A stretch of DNA of 64,000 nucleotides from the NCBI GenBank assembly GCA_023846275.1, contig JAIUJO010000069.1:936501-1000500 (forward strand), written 5' to 3'. Numbering within the stretch: the first letter of the stretch is position 1; each line of letters starts with the position of its first letter. The translations under genes were made by a program, and so were the position numbers. This document shows, piece by piece, positions 1 to 10,060 of the stretch. Below the pieces are notes generated by a model. The model did no database searches. It was not told the DNA's origin and was given only the letters and a program-made list of their open reading frames with translations. The stretch comes from Vanilla planifolia. Its lineage: Eukaryota > Streptophyta > Magnoliopsida > Asparagales > Orchidaceae.

Positions 1-2929
1 GAAGCCGAACGACACAAGCGCATGTTGCACCTCAGTGCGCACTGATAGGCCACAGTGCGTGAGCATTAGGCACATGACTGCGCGCAGCACTACCAGTGCT
101 CTATGAAGGATACAACCAAAAATGCGTAAACCGTTGCATATGTTGAACCATCCATATTTCACTTCATTGAAGGCCACACAATGTCACACATTACTACATG
201 TAGATTGCATATTAGGGCAAATCTATCGATGAATGAGACAAGCCTACCAATAGGTAATCCCGTATCCTTGTGGTAGCAGCCCACTGAGCTAAATATCTCG
301 ATAGAAGCCAAATCATGCAGGTGCACATTACACCACAACAAACATCGTAGGCCACACAACATGTGCGTGGTGCATATTTTTGTGTGCAACATTACCAGTG
401 CTTTGTGAAGGATACAATGCAAAATGCGTAAATCGTTACACATGTTGAACCATCCATCTTTCACTTCATTACATGCCACATAGGATCACACATTTCCACA
501 TGGAGATAGCATATTGTGATAAATCTTTCAATGAATGGGCTTGTCTACTAATAGTTAAACGTCATATCCCTGCGGTAGCAGCCCACAGGGCTAAAAATCT
601 TAATAAAAGTTACACTTCTATGCTACCAAATGACTCGAACTCATGTTGCACAACAGCATGCATAGATTGGCCACACCACATGCGTGTGGTGCACATGCTT
701 GCACCTAGCACCACCAGTGCCCTACCAAGGATACAACCCAAAATGGGTAAACTGTTGGATTTGTCACACCATCCATTTTTTACTTCACTGTAGGCCACAA
801 AGCTTCACACATTCCCACATGTCAACTATTTATTGCAAAAAATCTGTCGATGAAGAAGGAAAGTCTATTTATAGGTCATCATTGTATCCCAGTGGTAGCA
901 ACCCACAGAGCTAAAAATCTCGATAAATGTTACACTTTTTTGTTGCTAGAAGATGCAAGAGCACGTTGCACCTCAATGCATGTCAATGGGCCTTCATGCG
1001 CACATGTGATGCACAATCTTGCACAAAGTACCATCAGTGCTCTACAAAGGATACAACCCAAAATGCCTAAAACATTGCAAATGTTGCACCATCCATCTTT
1101 CACTTTGCTGCTGATCGCACAACGTCACGCATGCCCACTTGTGGATTATATATTACAACAAATCTATCAATGAATGAGGCAAATATACCAATGGGTAATC
1201 GTCATATCCCTGCTATAGTAGCCCGTAGAGCTAAAAAGCCTAATAAAACATTCACTTTTTTGCAACCAAATGATGCGGGTGCACATTGCCCCTGAGCATA
1301 CAAAAAGGCCACCTCTTGCGCATGAAGTGCACATGCCTGCACACAACACTGTCAGTGCACTGGCATTATGTGATTAACCCATACCAAAGTATTGACAACA
1401 ATCTTACATTAGTCTATTGGCCATACTACATCAAATATTCCTACCAGCAAAGTTTATATTTGCAAAATGTTCATCACGGAAGAAGGCAGAGCTCCCTATA
1501 GATAATCATCTAATCCATGGGGCAGCCGACCTAGAGCTAAAAATCTAGATAAAAGTTACATTTTCTAAGGCCAAATCATATGGGAGCACATTGCATAGTA
1601 TCACATGGCGATAGGCCATCGTGCACGTGTAGTGCACATGCATGTAGGTTGCACCATTAGTGCTTTGCGAAGGTTACTACCCAAAATGCTAAAACAATTT
1701 ACAAAACCATCCATCTTTCACTTCGCTATAGCCACATAGTATCACACATTCCTACTTCTTGATTGTATATTGTCCCAAATCCATCAATGAATGATGCAAC
1801 TCTACCAATAGGTAATAGCCCTATTCCTACAATAGTAGCCCACTAAGCTAAAAATCTTGATAAAAGTTACACTTTTCTAAAGCCAAATGATGCAGGCAGA
1901 CATTGCTGCTCAAAAGTTTCGATATGCCAACTCGTGTGCAAGCAGTGCACATGCTTGCGTGTAGCACCATTGATTGTCTGAGAAGCACATGAACCAAAGC
2001 ATGTAAATCATTGCACATGTTGCACCATCCATCTTTCAGATCGCTACAAGCTGTACAGTGTCAAACACTCCCACTTGTGGATTCTATATTATGACAAATT
2101 AGTCGACGAATGAGGAAACTCTACCAATAAGTAATCACCCTATTCCTACGACAGCAGCCCGTGGAGATAAAAATCCCAATAAAAGTTACACTTTTTTGAA
2201 GCCGAATAACATTGGCAGACGTTGCACCTCAGAAAGTGTCGATAGGTCAACACCCACTGGCGTGGTGCACATGTTGCAAACCAAGACATGTAAACAATTG
2301 TCAAATGACATGAGTGCATAGAGCTAAATGTACCAATAAAATTTACACTTTCTATAGCCAAATGACACAAGTGCACGTTGCACCATGGTGCATGTCGATA
2401 GGTTACCGTGTGTGCACAAGGTGTACATGCCAACATGCAGCAAGACCAGTGCCCTGCGAAGAGTAAAACCATAAACACCTAAACCATTGCAAATGTTGCA
2501 CCATCCATCTTTCAATTCATTGCAACTCCCACAGCATCACACATGCCCACTTGCGGATTTTATATTTTGATGATTCTTTTGACCAATGAGGCAAGCCTAC
2601 CAATAAATAATTGTTGTATCTCTAAAGTAGCAGTATACAAAGCTTAAAAACCTAATAAAATTTACACTTTTCTATAGCTAAATGACACGTGTGCATGTTG
2701 CACCTCAGTGCATGCCAGTATATCACCTCATGTGCGTGCGGTGCATGTACCTACGCATAGCACTGTTAGTGCTCTACAAAGGATACAACCCAAAATGTGT
2801 AAACCATTGCACGTGTTGCGCCATAATCTTTCACTTCACTATAGGCCGCACTGCATCACACATTCCTACTTGTGGATTATGTACTATGACAAATCTGTCA
2901 AAAAATGAGGCAAGTTTTCCAAGAGGTAA
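1..2929. repeat. Tandem satellite, about 315-bp monomer, about nine copies
   Basis: A recurring motif (AAAAATCT, then GATAAAAGTTACACTTTT with variants) lies near 291, 593, 913, 1233, 1538, 1850, 2168, 2325 and 2646. The spacing is 302-320 bp except for one interval of about 157 bp. Two more shared blocks are CACCATCCATCTTTCA (near 146, 448, 768, 1087, 1707, 2024 and 2500) and a GGTAAT...TATCCCTG...GTAGCAGCCCAC block. Copies are diverged by substitutions and small indels. Open frames of about 60-110 codons occur on both strands, but they differ from copy to copy and I recognise no domain, so I call no gene. The array starts before the window and ends at the 25S junction near 2929. It lies where the intergenic spacer would follow 25S, so it could be decayed spacer subrepeats or an unrelated satellite. 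Confidence 0.85.
2168..2325. repeat. Half-length monomer inside the 315-bp satellite
   Basis: Two successive copies of the AAAAATC/AATAAAA-TTACACTTT anchor are only about 157 bp apart instead of about 315. The missing half holds the CACCATCCATCTTTCA block and the region after it. This looks like an unequal exchange or a deletion within one monomer. Confidence 0.6.
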
Positions 2930-5900
2930 TCATGTGCCCTTGGGGTGCCAAGCCCCTAATATCGGCCAACAGGCAAACGACGGTCCTAAGAATCGCATCT
3001 TAGCATGGATTCTGACTTAAAGGCATTTAGTCATAATCCTATACACGATAGCTTCGTGTCACTGGCTTTTCAACCAAGCACAAAGACTAATTGTGTGAAT
3101 CAATGGTTCTTCTTGTACTAGGTTGAATTACTATCACAAATCATTCATTAGTAGGGCAAAACTAACCTGTCTCATGATGGTTAAACCCTATTCACGTTCG
3201 TTATTGGTGGGGTGAACAATCCAACACTTGGTGAATTCTACTTCACAATGATAGGAAAAACAGGCATCGAAGGATCAAAAAGCAATGCTACTATGAACGC
3301 TTGGTTACCACAAGGCAGTTATCCTTTGGTGACTTTTTTAAAACCTTTAGCTTCAGATTCTGAAAGCATAAAGGATCGATAAGCCATTCTTTCACTATTT
3401 CTATTTGTATTGGAAATAAAATTCAAATAAGCTTTTAACCTTTTGTTCCACATGAAATTTTTGTTCTCATTGAGTTCATTTTGGGACACCTACATTATCT
3501 TTTAAGAAATGTGCCTCCTCAACCAAACTCCTTACCTAACAAAGTCTTCCACTTGGATCGACATGTCGAGGCGAGACATGGAGCCAAAAGGAGGGGTTGG
3601 GACCTTCCTCCATTTCACAAAATATGTAAAATAACTTTACAGATAGTGGTATTTCAATTCCATCGGCACGCCAACTTCAACTTATACTACACCTCTGAAG
3701 TCATTCCATAAAGTTGGACTATAGTCAAGATCAACTAGGACTTCCTTCCCTGCTAATTCAACAAAGCCCATTCCTATGGTTGTGGTTTAGCTTGATAGTA
3801 GATAGGGATAATAAGAATCTCATTAATCCATTAATGCATGTAATTAATTAAATCATGAGGCATTTGGCTGTCTTAAGACAGCTATAGTTACTCCTACCAT
3901 TTACCCGTACTTCGTTGAGTTTCTTAACTTTGACATTCAAATCATAGGGTTGAAATCGCATTACATGACCATCCTCGAGGACCATCATAATGTTTTCTTT
4001 TAAATAAATGATTAGATTCCCCATGTTTATACCAATTCTGAGTCAATTGTTCGATGCCTAGGGAAGGCCCATGTACGAGCGGCTCTTAAATTTGGCACCC
4101 AACTGGAATGAGTCGACCCACTTGTCGTGTAAGCAGCTCGAGCAGTCTGTCGATAGCCGTTGGGTTCAAGAATTGAGAGCCCTATGCCCAACCCTCAGAA
4201 CCAATCATTTTCCCTGATGTTGTGGATCCAGTTTGCCGACTTCCTAGGCCTAAATTGGTCCATCGACCAGAGGATGTTAACCTTGGAGACTTGATGTGGT
4301 TATGTGTACGACTGTGCATCGAAGGCACTTGGACATCTAGACTTTCAAGGGTCGTCAGGGGTGCATGTTATACCGCTCAACATGTAGTGCTCCTCTAACC
4401 ACTTAGCCCTACCTCTAGCTGAGCTGTTCCTTGGGCCGATAAGCTCTAAAGTAGAAAAGATAACTCCTCCCGAGTTTCCCAACAACATCTTTCGACCACT
4501 TCACATTGCCATCGACAACCACATCCCAGCTTGAGAATTTTAACTTTACTCCTTTTCGAAGCTTGTGTCGAAAAACACTCTCCGACGAGTTTCCCAGATC
4601 TCTTAGGGTTAGCTAACCCATGCGTGTCGTTAACATGGAACCTTCCCTCTTTGGCATTAAAAATTTTCATTTGAATATTTGTTGCTACCACCAAGATCTG
4701 CACCAACAGACGAACCACGTTGGCTCATGCCCTATGTTTTGTACAAACCATTGCACCCTTCTACTCGTTGAGGACTTGCATTGCTCTAACAGCTTGGTGT
4801 GGCTTGCAAGATTAAGTGCCATTCATTTTTGGGGCTAGATGATTTGAAAATCCATGTCCATTGTCCTGCCGTCTTAATCGACCAGTTGGACATCGTAACT
4901 CGACTTTCAGTTTGTCCTGTATCGCCAGTTCTGCTAGCCAAAAATGGTCAACTTGGAGCATGGATTCCTTGGCTGAACTCATTAAAGCAGATGGCCATCC
5001 TAATTATTTAAAGTTTGAGAATAAGTCGAGGGCATTATACCCCGATGCCTCTAATCATTAGCTTTACCAGATAGAACTCTAACAATGGCTGCAGCTATCT
5101 TTAGGGAAAGTTCAAAGGGAACTAGCTACTAGATTATTTGATTAGTCTTTCGCCCTTATACTCAAGTCAAACGAACGAATTGCATGTCAGTATCACTACG
5201 AACCTCCATAAGAGTTTCCTCTAGTTATGCCCCATTCTGCCATAGTTCACCATCTTTTGGGTCCCAAAAGGCATGCTCTCACTCAAACCCTTCACAAAAG
5301 ATATGGGCTGGTCAGTTGCTCAACCCTCAAATGAGGCTCCCACCAATCAACTTCATTACACCTTTCGGGCTTGCTAACTTGTCGACTCACAAACATGTCA
5401 GACTTTTTGGTTTTTGTTTCAAGACAGGTCAAATGGAGAGCCCACTTGACATCACCCATGCATGTTGTGCCACCATGGCACACCTTGTTAGTTCGATCAA
5501 TGTGTCCAGCCACCACGACGATTTCTCCTCTGGCGAAGTCCACCCTGACTATGTTCTCCACGATGGCCCGAGACGGTCTGCTCCTCTAGCCATGCAACAG
5601 ACCATCCTTTGACATTCTGCATCAAGTCGAGTTGCAGTGTCGACCCCCCATCTGCATCCCTCTATATAATGTCAAGCACTCTTTCACTCTCTTTTCAAAG
5701 TCCTATTCATCTTTCCCTCGTGGCACTTGTTCTTTATCAGTCTCTCACAATTATTTACCCTTGGACAGAATTTACCACCCATTTTGGGCTGTAATCCAAA
5801 ACAACCTCACTAGTTGACAGTGCCTCGTGTAGTAGTAGTGTATGAGCCAATCGAGGATGTCAGCCTCCCCGATGCCCATTTCCAGGGGACTTGATCCCGA

Positions 5901-6073
5901 TCCGTAACTGAGAATGCCTCTCAAGACTACAATTTAGGCTTCTGGCTCCTCGATTTCTAAACTAGGCTGAAGCTGTTTTGCTCACAGATACTAATGGAAT
6001 CCTTGTAAGTTCCTTCTCGTCCACTTATTTATGTGTTTAAACTCAGTGGGTAGCCTCACCTAACATGGGGTCA
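2930..6073 (-). pseudogene. 25S (26S) rRNA pseudogene, 3'-truncated
   Basis: The reverse complement matches plant large-subunit rRNA almost end to end. Recognisable blocks on the plus strand include the region around CACTGGCTTTTCAACCAAGC (3059-3078), GTGAACAATCCAACACTTGG (3212-3231), GAACGCTTGG (3295-3304) and the 5' end near 6040-6073. A functional copy would be about 3.39 kb; this one is about 3.14 kb. About 200 nt of the mature 3' end are gone, replaced by satellite at 2929/2930. Compared with plant 25S recalled from memory, about 40 nt are missing near 4850 and about 30 nt near 4886. Substitutions are mostly C-to-T and G-to-A, as expected from decay of methylated cytosines. The sarcin-ricin loop (3106-3119) and the peptidyl-transferase region (3930-3960) are altered, so it cannot be functional. 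Antisense open frames inside it are accidental. Confidence 0.95.
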
Positions 6074-6321
6074 CAATTCCACACCATGTAGCATAGAGTT
6101 GGATCTATGAGGCATCTCCTTGTTCCTATACAACATCAATTCTTGCTAGCCAACACTACAATAATCAATGGCATTCACCATTCATCATGTCAATAGTCGA
6201 CCATCACCCATCACTTCAACACATCATGTAGCAGGATGGTGTGCCATCAATCACCTCCAAACTGGGGCCAGGGACCCAAACTAATGATTCCAGGCTTCCA
6301 CAATAAGCAACAACTCGTATT
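6074..6321 (-). other. ITS2 of the rDNA pseudogene
   Basis: This roughly 248-bp segment separates the 25S 5' end from the 5.8S 3' end. It is AT-enriched relative to normal ITS2, in line with decay of the whole unit. I could not recognise the four-helix core by eye. The length suits angiosperm, fern or moss ITS2. Confidence 0.75.
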
Positions 6322-6482
6322 ACACCCATGTAGGCATGCCCTTAACTAGCATCCTCAGGCATAGCCTGAGTTCAAAAAGTGGATGGTTCACAGGATTCTA
6401 TAGTTCACAACATGTATTGCATTTCACTGCACTCTTCATTAATGCAAAAGCTAAGATATCTATTGTCACTAGCCATTCGATG
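6322..6482 (-). pseudogene. 5.8S rRNA pseudogene
   Basis: About 161 nt, close to the usual 160-164 nt. The reverse complement shows the three plant 5.8S landmark motifs, all damaged. The motif normally CGATGAAGAACGTAGC reads as TTAATGAAGAGTGCAGT. GAATTGCAGAATCC reads as GAACTATAGAATCC. TTTGAACGCA reads as TTTGAACTC. These motifs are invariant in working plant 5.8S genes, so their loss marks a pseudogene. Order and spacing between ITS2 and ITS1 are normal for a 45S unit. Confidence 0.93.
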
Positions 6483-6706
6483 TTCGATTGCCAAGCCTCA
6501 TTAGACCTGATGATGCACAGCATACTCCTCTATCGCCTTAACATTTGCACTCGCTTAGAGGCTAATCATGCCCACAAGTGGTTCTTTATCCCCCATAACA
6601 TCGAGCTCCATGTGAAAGCAATGGCACATGCTATGGAAGAATGCCACATCAAACAACCATCTCACACCCACATGTTAAATATATCACTCCATCATTCAAA
6701 CCTCTT
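6483..6706 (-). other. ITS1 of the rDNA pseudogene
   Basis: About 224 bp lie between 5.8S and 18S. A stretch near 6582-6593 (TTCTTTATCCCC on the plus strand) could be a decayed form of the conserved angiosperm ITS1 element, whose reverse complement is TTCCTTG(G/A)CGCC, but four of the twelve positions differ, so this is weak. The short length argues against conifers and cycads unless there was an internal deletion. Confidence 0.7.
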
Positions 6707-7438
6707 GTCAATGTTCCTTCCAAAGGTTCAACGGTGAAAACCTTCTTACGACTTCTCCATCCTCTAAATGATAAGGTTCAAATGACTTCTCACCGAGTTG
6801 CATGTGGCAAACCATCCACATTGTAGTGATCTGAACTCTTCACCAAACCATTCAATCAGTAAAAGCCATAGGCAGTGTATACAAAGTGTAGTGACATAGT
6901 CTACATGAGCTGATGACTCGTGCTTACAAAGAATTTCTCATTTAAGACCAACAATTGCAATGACCTATCCCCATCATGATGAAATTTTCATAAGATTATG
7001 TAGGCCTTTCGACCAAGGCAATGAACTTGTTGAATACATCAGTGTAGAGTGCGTCTGGCCTAGAATATCTAAGTGCATCATAGACCTCTTCTTGCCTCAA
7101 ACTTCGATGGCATAACCGGCCATAATCCCTTTAAGAACCTGACCACAGGGCTTCTATTCTGCATAGCTAGTTAGCAAGCTGAGGTCTAGTTCATTTATAG
7201 AATTAACAAGAAAAACACTCCACCAACTAAGGCTTATGCACCACCACTCATAGAATCAAGAAAGAGCACTCAATCTATCAATCCTTCCTATGTCTGGGCT
7301 TTGTAAGCTTCCCTATGTTGAGTCAAATTATGCCACAGACTTAGAAGCTTCCCTTTGTTGAGTCAAATTATGCCACAAACTCCATTCTGGGTGGTTTCCT
7401 TCCATCAATTGCTTTAAGTTTCAGCCTAATGACTAGAC
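6707..7438 (-). pseudogene. 18S rRNA pseudogene, 3' part only
   Basis: The reverse complement matches the last 700 nt or so of plant 18S rRNA (full length about 1.8 kb). Visible blocks on the plus strand include ACGACTTCTCCATCCTCTAA (6749-6768), GCTGATGACTCGTGCTTAC (6909-6927), GACCAACAATTGCAATGA (6946-6963) and GTTGAATACATCAGTGTAG (7028-7046). The 3' end near the mature terminus is present. The 5' 60 percent is missing: similarity stops at about 7438 after the block CTTTAAGTTTCAGCCTAATG. The decoding-site region (6847-6891) carries several transitions, and a 40-bp tandem duplication interrupts the gene at 7305-7384. Not functional. Confidence 0.95.
7305..7384. repeat. 40-bp tandem duplication inside the 18S pseudogene
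   Basis: Two copies begin AAGCTTCCCT at 7305 and 7345. Each contains GTTGAGTCAAATTATGCCAC. Normal 18S has this block once. The copies differ at few positions, so the duplication is younger than most of the decay. Confidence 0.9.
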
Positions 7439-8030
7439 TCTCTCATGAAGGAACTTTTGTGAGGGAGCTTTCATGAAGGAGGTGGGGATTCTTGTTTCCT
7501 CAACAGAGGGAAGGTCAGTCTGTGTTCTTGAGGAACACCGCGGGTGCTTGTGAGGCTCCTTGTGTGCACATGTGCAGGGGGGTTTGGAGGCACGCACAGT
7601 AGGTAGCATTGCAAAAATTTTTGCAGAGGCATGAATGCTTGCAAATTCATAGATTGTTGCTGAATTTACATTGAGGCACGTGGTCACACAAATACCGTGA
7701 CATGTAGAGCAAAGCACGTGATGCGTTGAGTGAAACATATAAGAAGTCCAATCTTGAAATGAAATGAACTCATTGTGTGTGCATGCATAACTAGACCTGG
7801 GCATTGCGAGGTACACTGTGATTTTGTTGGTTTATCATGCAACAATTTGTTCTATTTGTCTGATGCAACAAGGGAATGAAATCTTAATTACCAAGGTCAA
7901 AACCAAACCTAGAACTTTTAAATTTTATATATAGCTCTATTGTCTAGCTTGCTTTATTACTACTATTGAAAGTGATTGAACTAATTGTCGAAAATGTTGT
8001 GTTGTGCTATTAATTTGTAATTGCTTGCTC
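7439..8030. other. Unassigned segment between 18S pseudogene and LINE remnant
   Basis: No rRNA similarity continues here. A minus-strand open frame at 7433-7816 (127 codons) has no recognisable domain and runs over the rDNA breakpoint, so I do not call it a gene. The segment has a short direct repeat TCATGAAGGA (7442-7451 and 7471-7480) and a perfect 16-bp palindrome at 7610-7625. From about 7830 it becomes AT-rich and grades into the 121-bp repeats. Confidence 0.6.
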
Positions 8031-8443
8031 TGTTGTTATTGGAAGTGCTGGGAATTAACTGCATCAGTTTTGCTAGCTAAAGGAATCTGTGGCTTGAATT
8101 AGTTTTCAAATTGTTGATTGAAATATTGCTATTATAACTTTCCTATTTTGTTAATGTATTGCTGGATGTGCTAGAATTGAATTACATAGGTTGTGTTGGC
8201 TGAAGCAAATCCTTATTCAAAATTATTTTTGAATTTGTTGGTTGAAATAATGGTTACTTTTGCTTTATTATGTTAATATTGGGGTGCTAGAAGTGCTGGA
8301 ATTAACTACACAAGCTTTGTTGCTTTAAGCAATTTTTGTTTTGAGTATTTTCTAGAATTACTGCGTAAAATAATTGTTGTAATTGTTTTGTTGTGCAGTT
8401 ATTGTGCTACAAGTGTAGGAAGTGCTAGAATTGCTTTGCTGTA
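8031..8443 (+). repeat. Four degenerate tandem repeats of about 121 bp, probable LINE 5'-UTR monomers
   Basis: A motif like GAAGTGCTGGAATTAACT or GATGTGCTAGAATTGAATTA recurs near 8040, 8165, 8288 and 8418. It is followed by a second shared part (GGTTGAAATAATGGTTA or GATTGAAATATTGCTA) near 8115 and 8237. The period is about 120-125 bp, and the fourth copy is truncated where the ORF1 remnant starts at 8461. The position directly upstream of ORF1 suggests 5'-UTR monomers, as in some L1-type LINEs. That role is inference. Confidence 0.7.
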
Positions 8444-8460
8444 ATTGCTTTGACTACAGT

Positions 8461-10060
8461 ATGGCTGGTACAGCATCAAAGAAATGCAACAAAAAAGGGG
8501 AAAGCTATGAAAGTGTGTCCCCCATGCATAATGAATTACTGATTAGGGAATGCAGTGATGCTACAAACTTTGGACATAAGGATGTTGTATTGGTCATCTC
8601 CACAACAGATGGTGAGCTGGGAGTGGGTTTGACTAATAGTGGAATATTATTAGATTCAATATCTACCACAAGTGGCACAATCATGGAATCTATAAAAGTG
8701 GTGGAGGAGACTAACTCTTACACGAGGATTGATGAAAAGTCAGACATTGCATAATTCATAACTAGTGACAATAGGGAGAGTGATAAATCAATGAGCAAGG
8801 GAACACCAGTGCATGGGAATACTCAAAACATACCAATGAGGACCATAATATAGAAGGATAGGAGAATGCAACATATGGAGTGAGATATGATGAAGGAGAC
8901 AAATATGAAAACTCTAACAAAGTAAGCTTTAAAGATGTCCTGAAAGTTTGAAGGAGCACAAATATAACAAATACAACAACCACTGAATGGCCTCCTTATA
9001 ATGATTTTAAGGAGGTTGCTGCTAGGATGAAGGATTATGTAGTACATGATAAGATTATCATGTCTAATTCAGCAAGCTATATATGCAAGGAGATTCACCA
9101 TTTGATTTGGTGTGGAGACTTTATGGAAATACCCTTCGATTTTACATTATTGCAAGGCTTTTACAATACAGATGGGGCCAATTCGAGAATTTTAGAATAT
9201 TGGACCTGTCATCTTGATGCTTTTGTCTTCATTTTGATTCAATTAAGGATAGAAATGTGGTATGGTTGGGTGAACCTTGGTAGGTAGCAGGGCAAGAAAT
9301 GGGGTTAGATGTTTGGACCCTTAAGTTAATGCCTAGTGGCATGACTATAATGTGTGCCCTAGTGTGGGTCAAATTCCTGACACTTCCATTGTTATGTTGG
9401 GACATAGAAAACATTTTCCACATTGTGAAAGCAGTTGGCGAACCAATCTTATTGGACAGATGGACTACTAATTTGCAAAGATCTTCGTATGCAAGGGTTT
9501 GTGTAAGGATGGACATTTCAAAACTACCGAAGCCAGGAGTGTGGCTAAGTGAAAAATTAGAGAAGACATTCCAACCTTTTAAGTACGAGGGCCTTCCTCG
9601 TATTTGCTATTCTTGTGGCCATGTTGGCCACTATATATATTAATGTTCTATTGGGAAAACACAAGCCTTTTTTATAGGGGATTTAGAGGGGAATGCAGCA
9701 AGTGGGAATGAAAAGATTAATAAAACAACACAGGGCAGCGAGGAAACCCATCAACTAAGAACTCAGCAAGATGAGGATGAGAGAATCACAAAAGGGCTCG
9801 ACCCTTAAATGTTAGTCCAACCAAGAAGGAGGAGGGTTATTGTGTTTATTCGAAGAGGATTTCCTATTCATATAGTTGCTACAAATTTTTTGAGGCACCC
9901 AAGGGGCACGGTCAATAATACTGGAGTCGGGAGGTACCCTGGAAGACGGAAAAGTATCTCTAACAATATAGGCGACACAACATACTGTGGAGGCTAGCAG
10001 GATAAAAGGTCAAAAGAGGAGGACACCAAGGGGAAGGAAAAATTACAGTAGGATGGTGAT
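8461..10060 (+). pseudogene. Degenerate LINE (plant L1-type) ORF1, DUF4283 plus zinc knuckle
   Basis: Plus-strand fragments in different frames line up in the order of a plant LINE ORF1, an RNA-binding nucleocapsid-like protein. The order is a polar N-terminal frame (8461-8754, starting MAGTASKKC); a VSFKDVLKV motif near 8920 followed by a stop; a DUF4283-like stretch (about 9009-9290); a conserved second half (9299-9642) with ARVCVRMDISKLPKPGVWL and YEGLPRICYSCGHVGH; then GLDP*MLVQPRRRR at about 9797-9840. The zinc knuckle is CX2CX4HX4C, with an in-frame TAA just before the last Cys. In GPWMLV-type motifs of this family a Trp stands where this copy has TAA. At least two frame changes and several stops make it nonfunctional. 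I saw no endonuclease or reverse transcriptase downstream, so the element is 3'-truncated or interrupted. Confidence 0.8.
9299..9658 (+). pseudogene. Best-preserved ORF1 part: DUF4283 C-terminal half and CCHC knuckle
   Basis: A 114-codon open frame starts MGLDVWTLKLMPSG. It carries the family pattern WVKFLTLPLLCWD, then I...VGEPILLD, then ARVCVRMDIS, then the knuckle CYSCGHVGHYIY ending at a TAA directly before the fourth ligand codon TGT. Upstream in the same frame, GEPW*VAGQE at about 9272-9300 fits the usual Trp-containing motif of the domain but has a stop. The degree of preservation suggests a moderately old insertion. Confidence 0.82.

Noticed and set aside
159..3020. Open frames of about 60-110 codons in the 315-bp satellite, some with similar peptides (for example IEIFSSVGCYHKDT)
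   Set aside because: The similarity comes from the tandem repeat. Frames and stops differ among monomers and no known domain is present.
3481..5817. Plus- and minus-strand open frames of 60-142 codons in 3.4-5.8 kb
   Set aside because: They lie inside the 25S rRNA pseudogene, whose rRNA similarity explains the sequence.
7433..7816. Minus-strand open frame of 127 codons
   Set aside because: It starts in unassigned DNA and ends inside the 18S pseudogene breakpoint. No recognisable domain or supporting signals.
9229..9516. Minus-strand open frame of 95 codons
   Set aside because: It is antisense to the LINE ORF1 fragment, whose plus-strand motifs explain the sequence.
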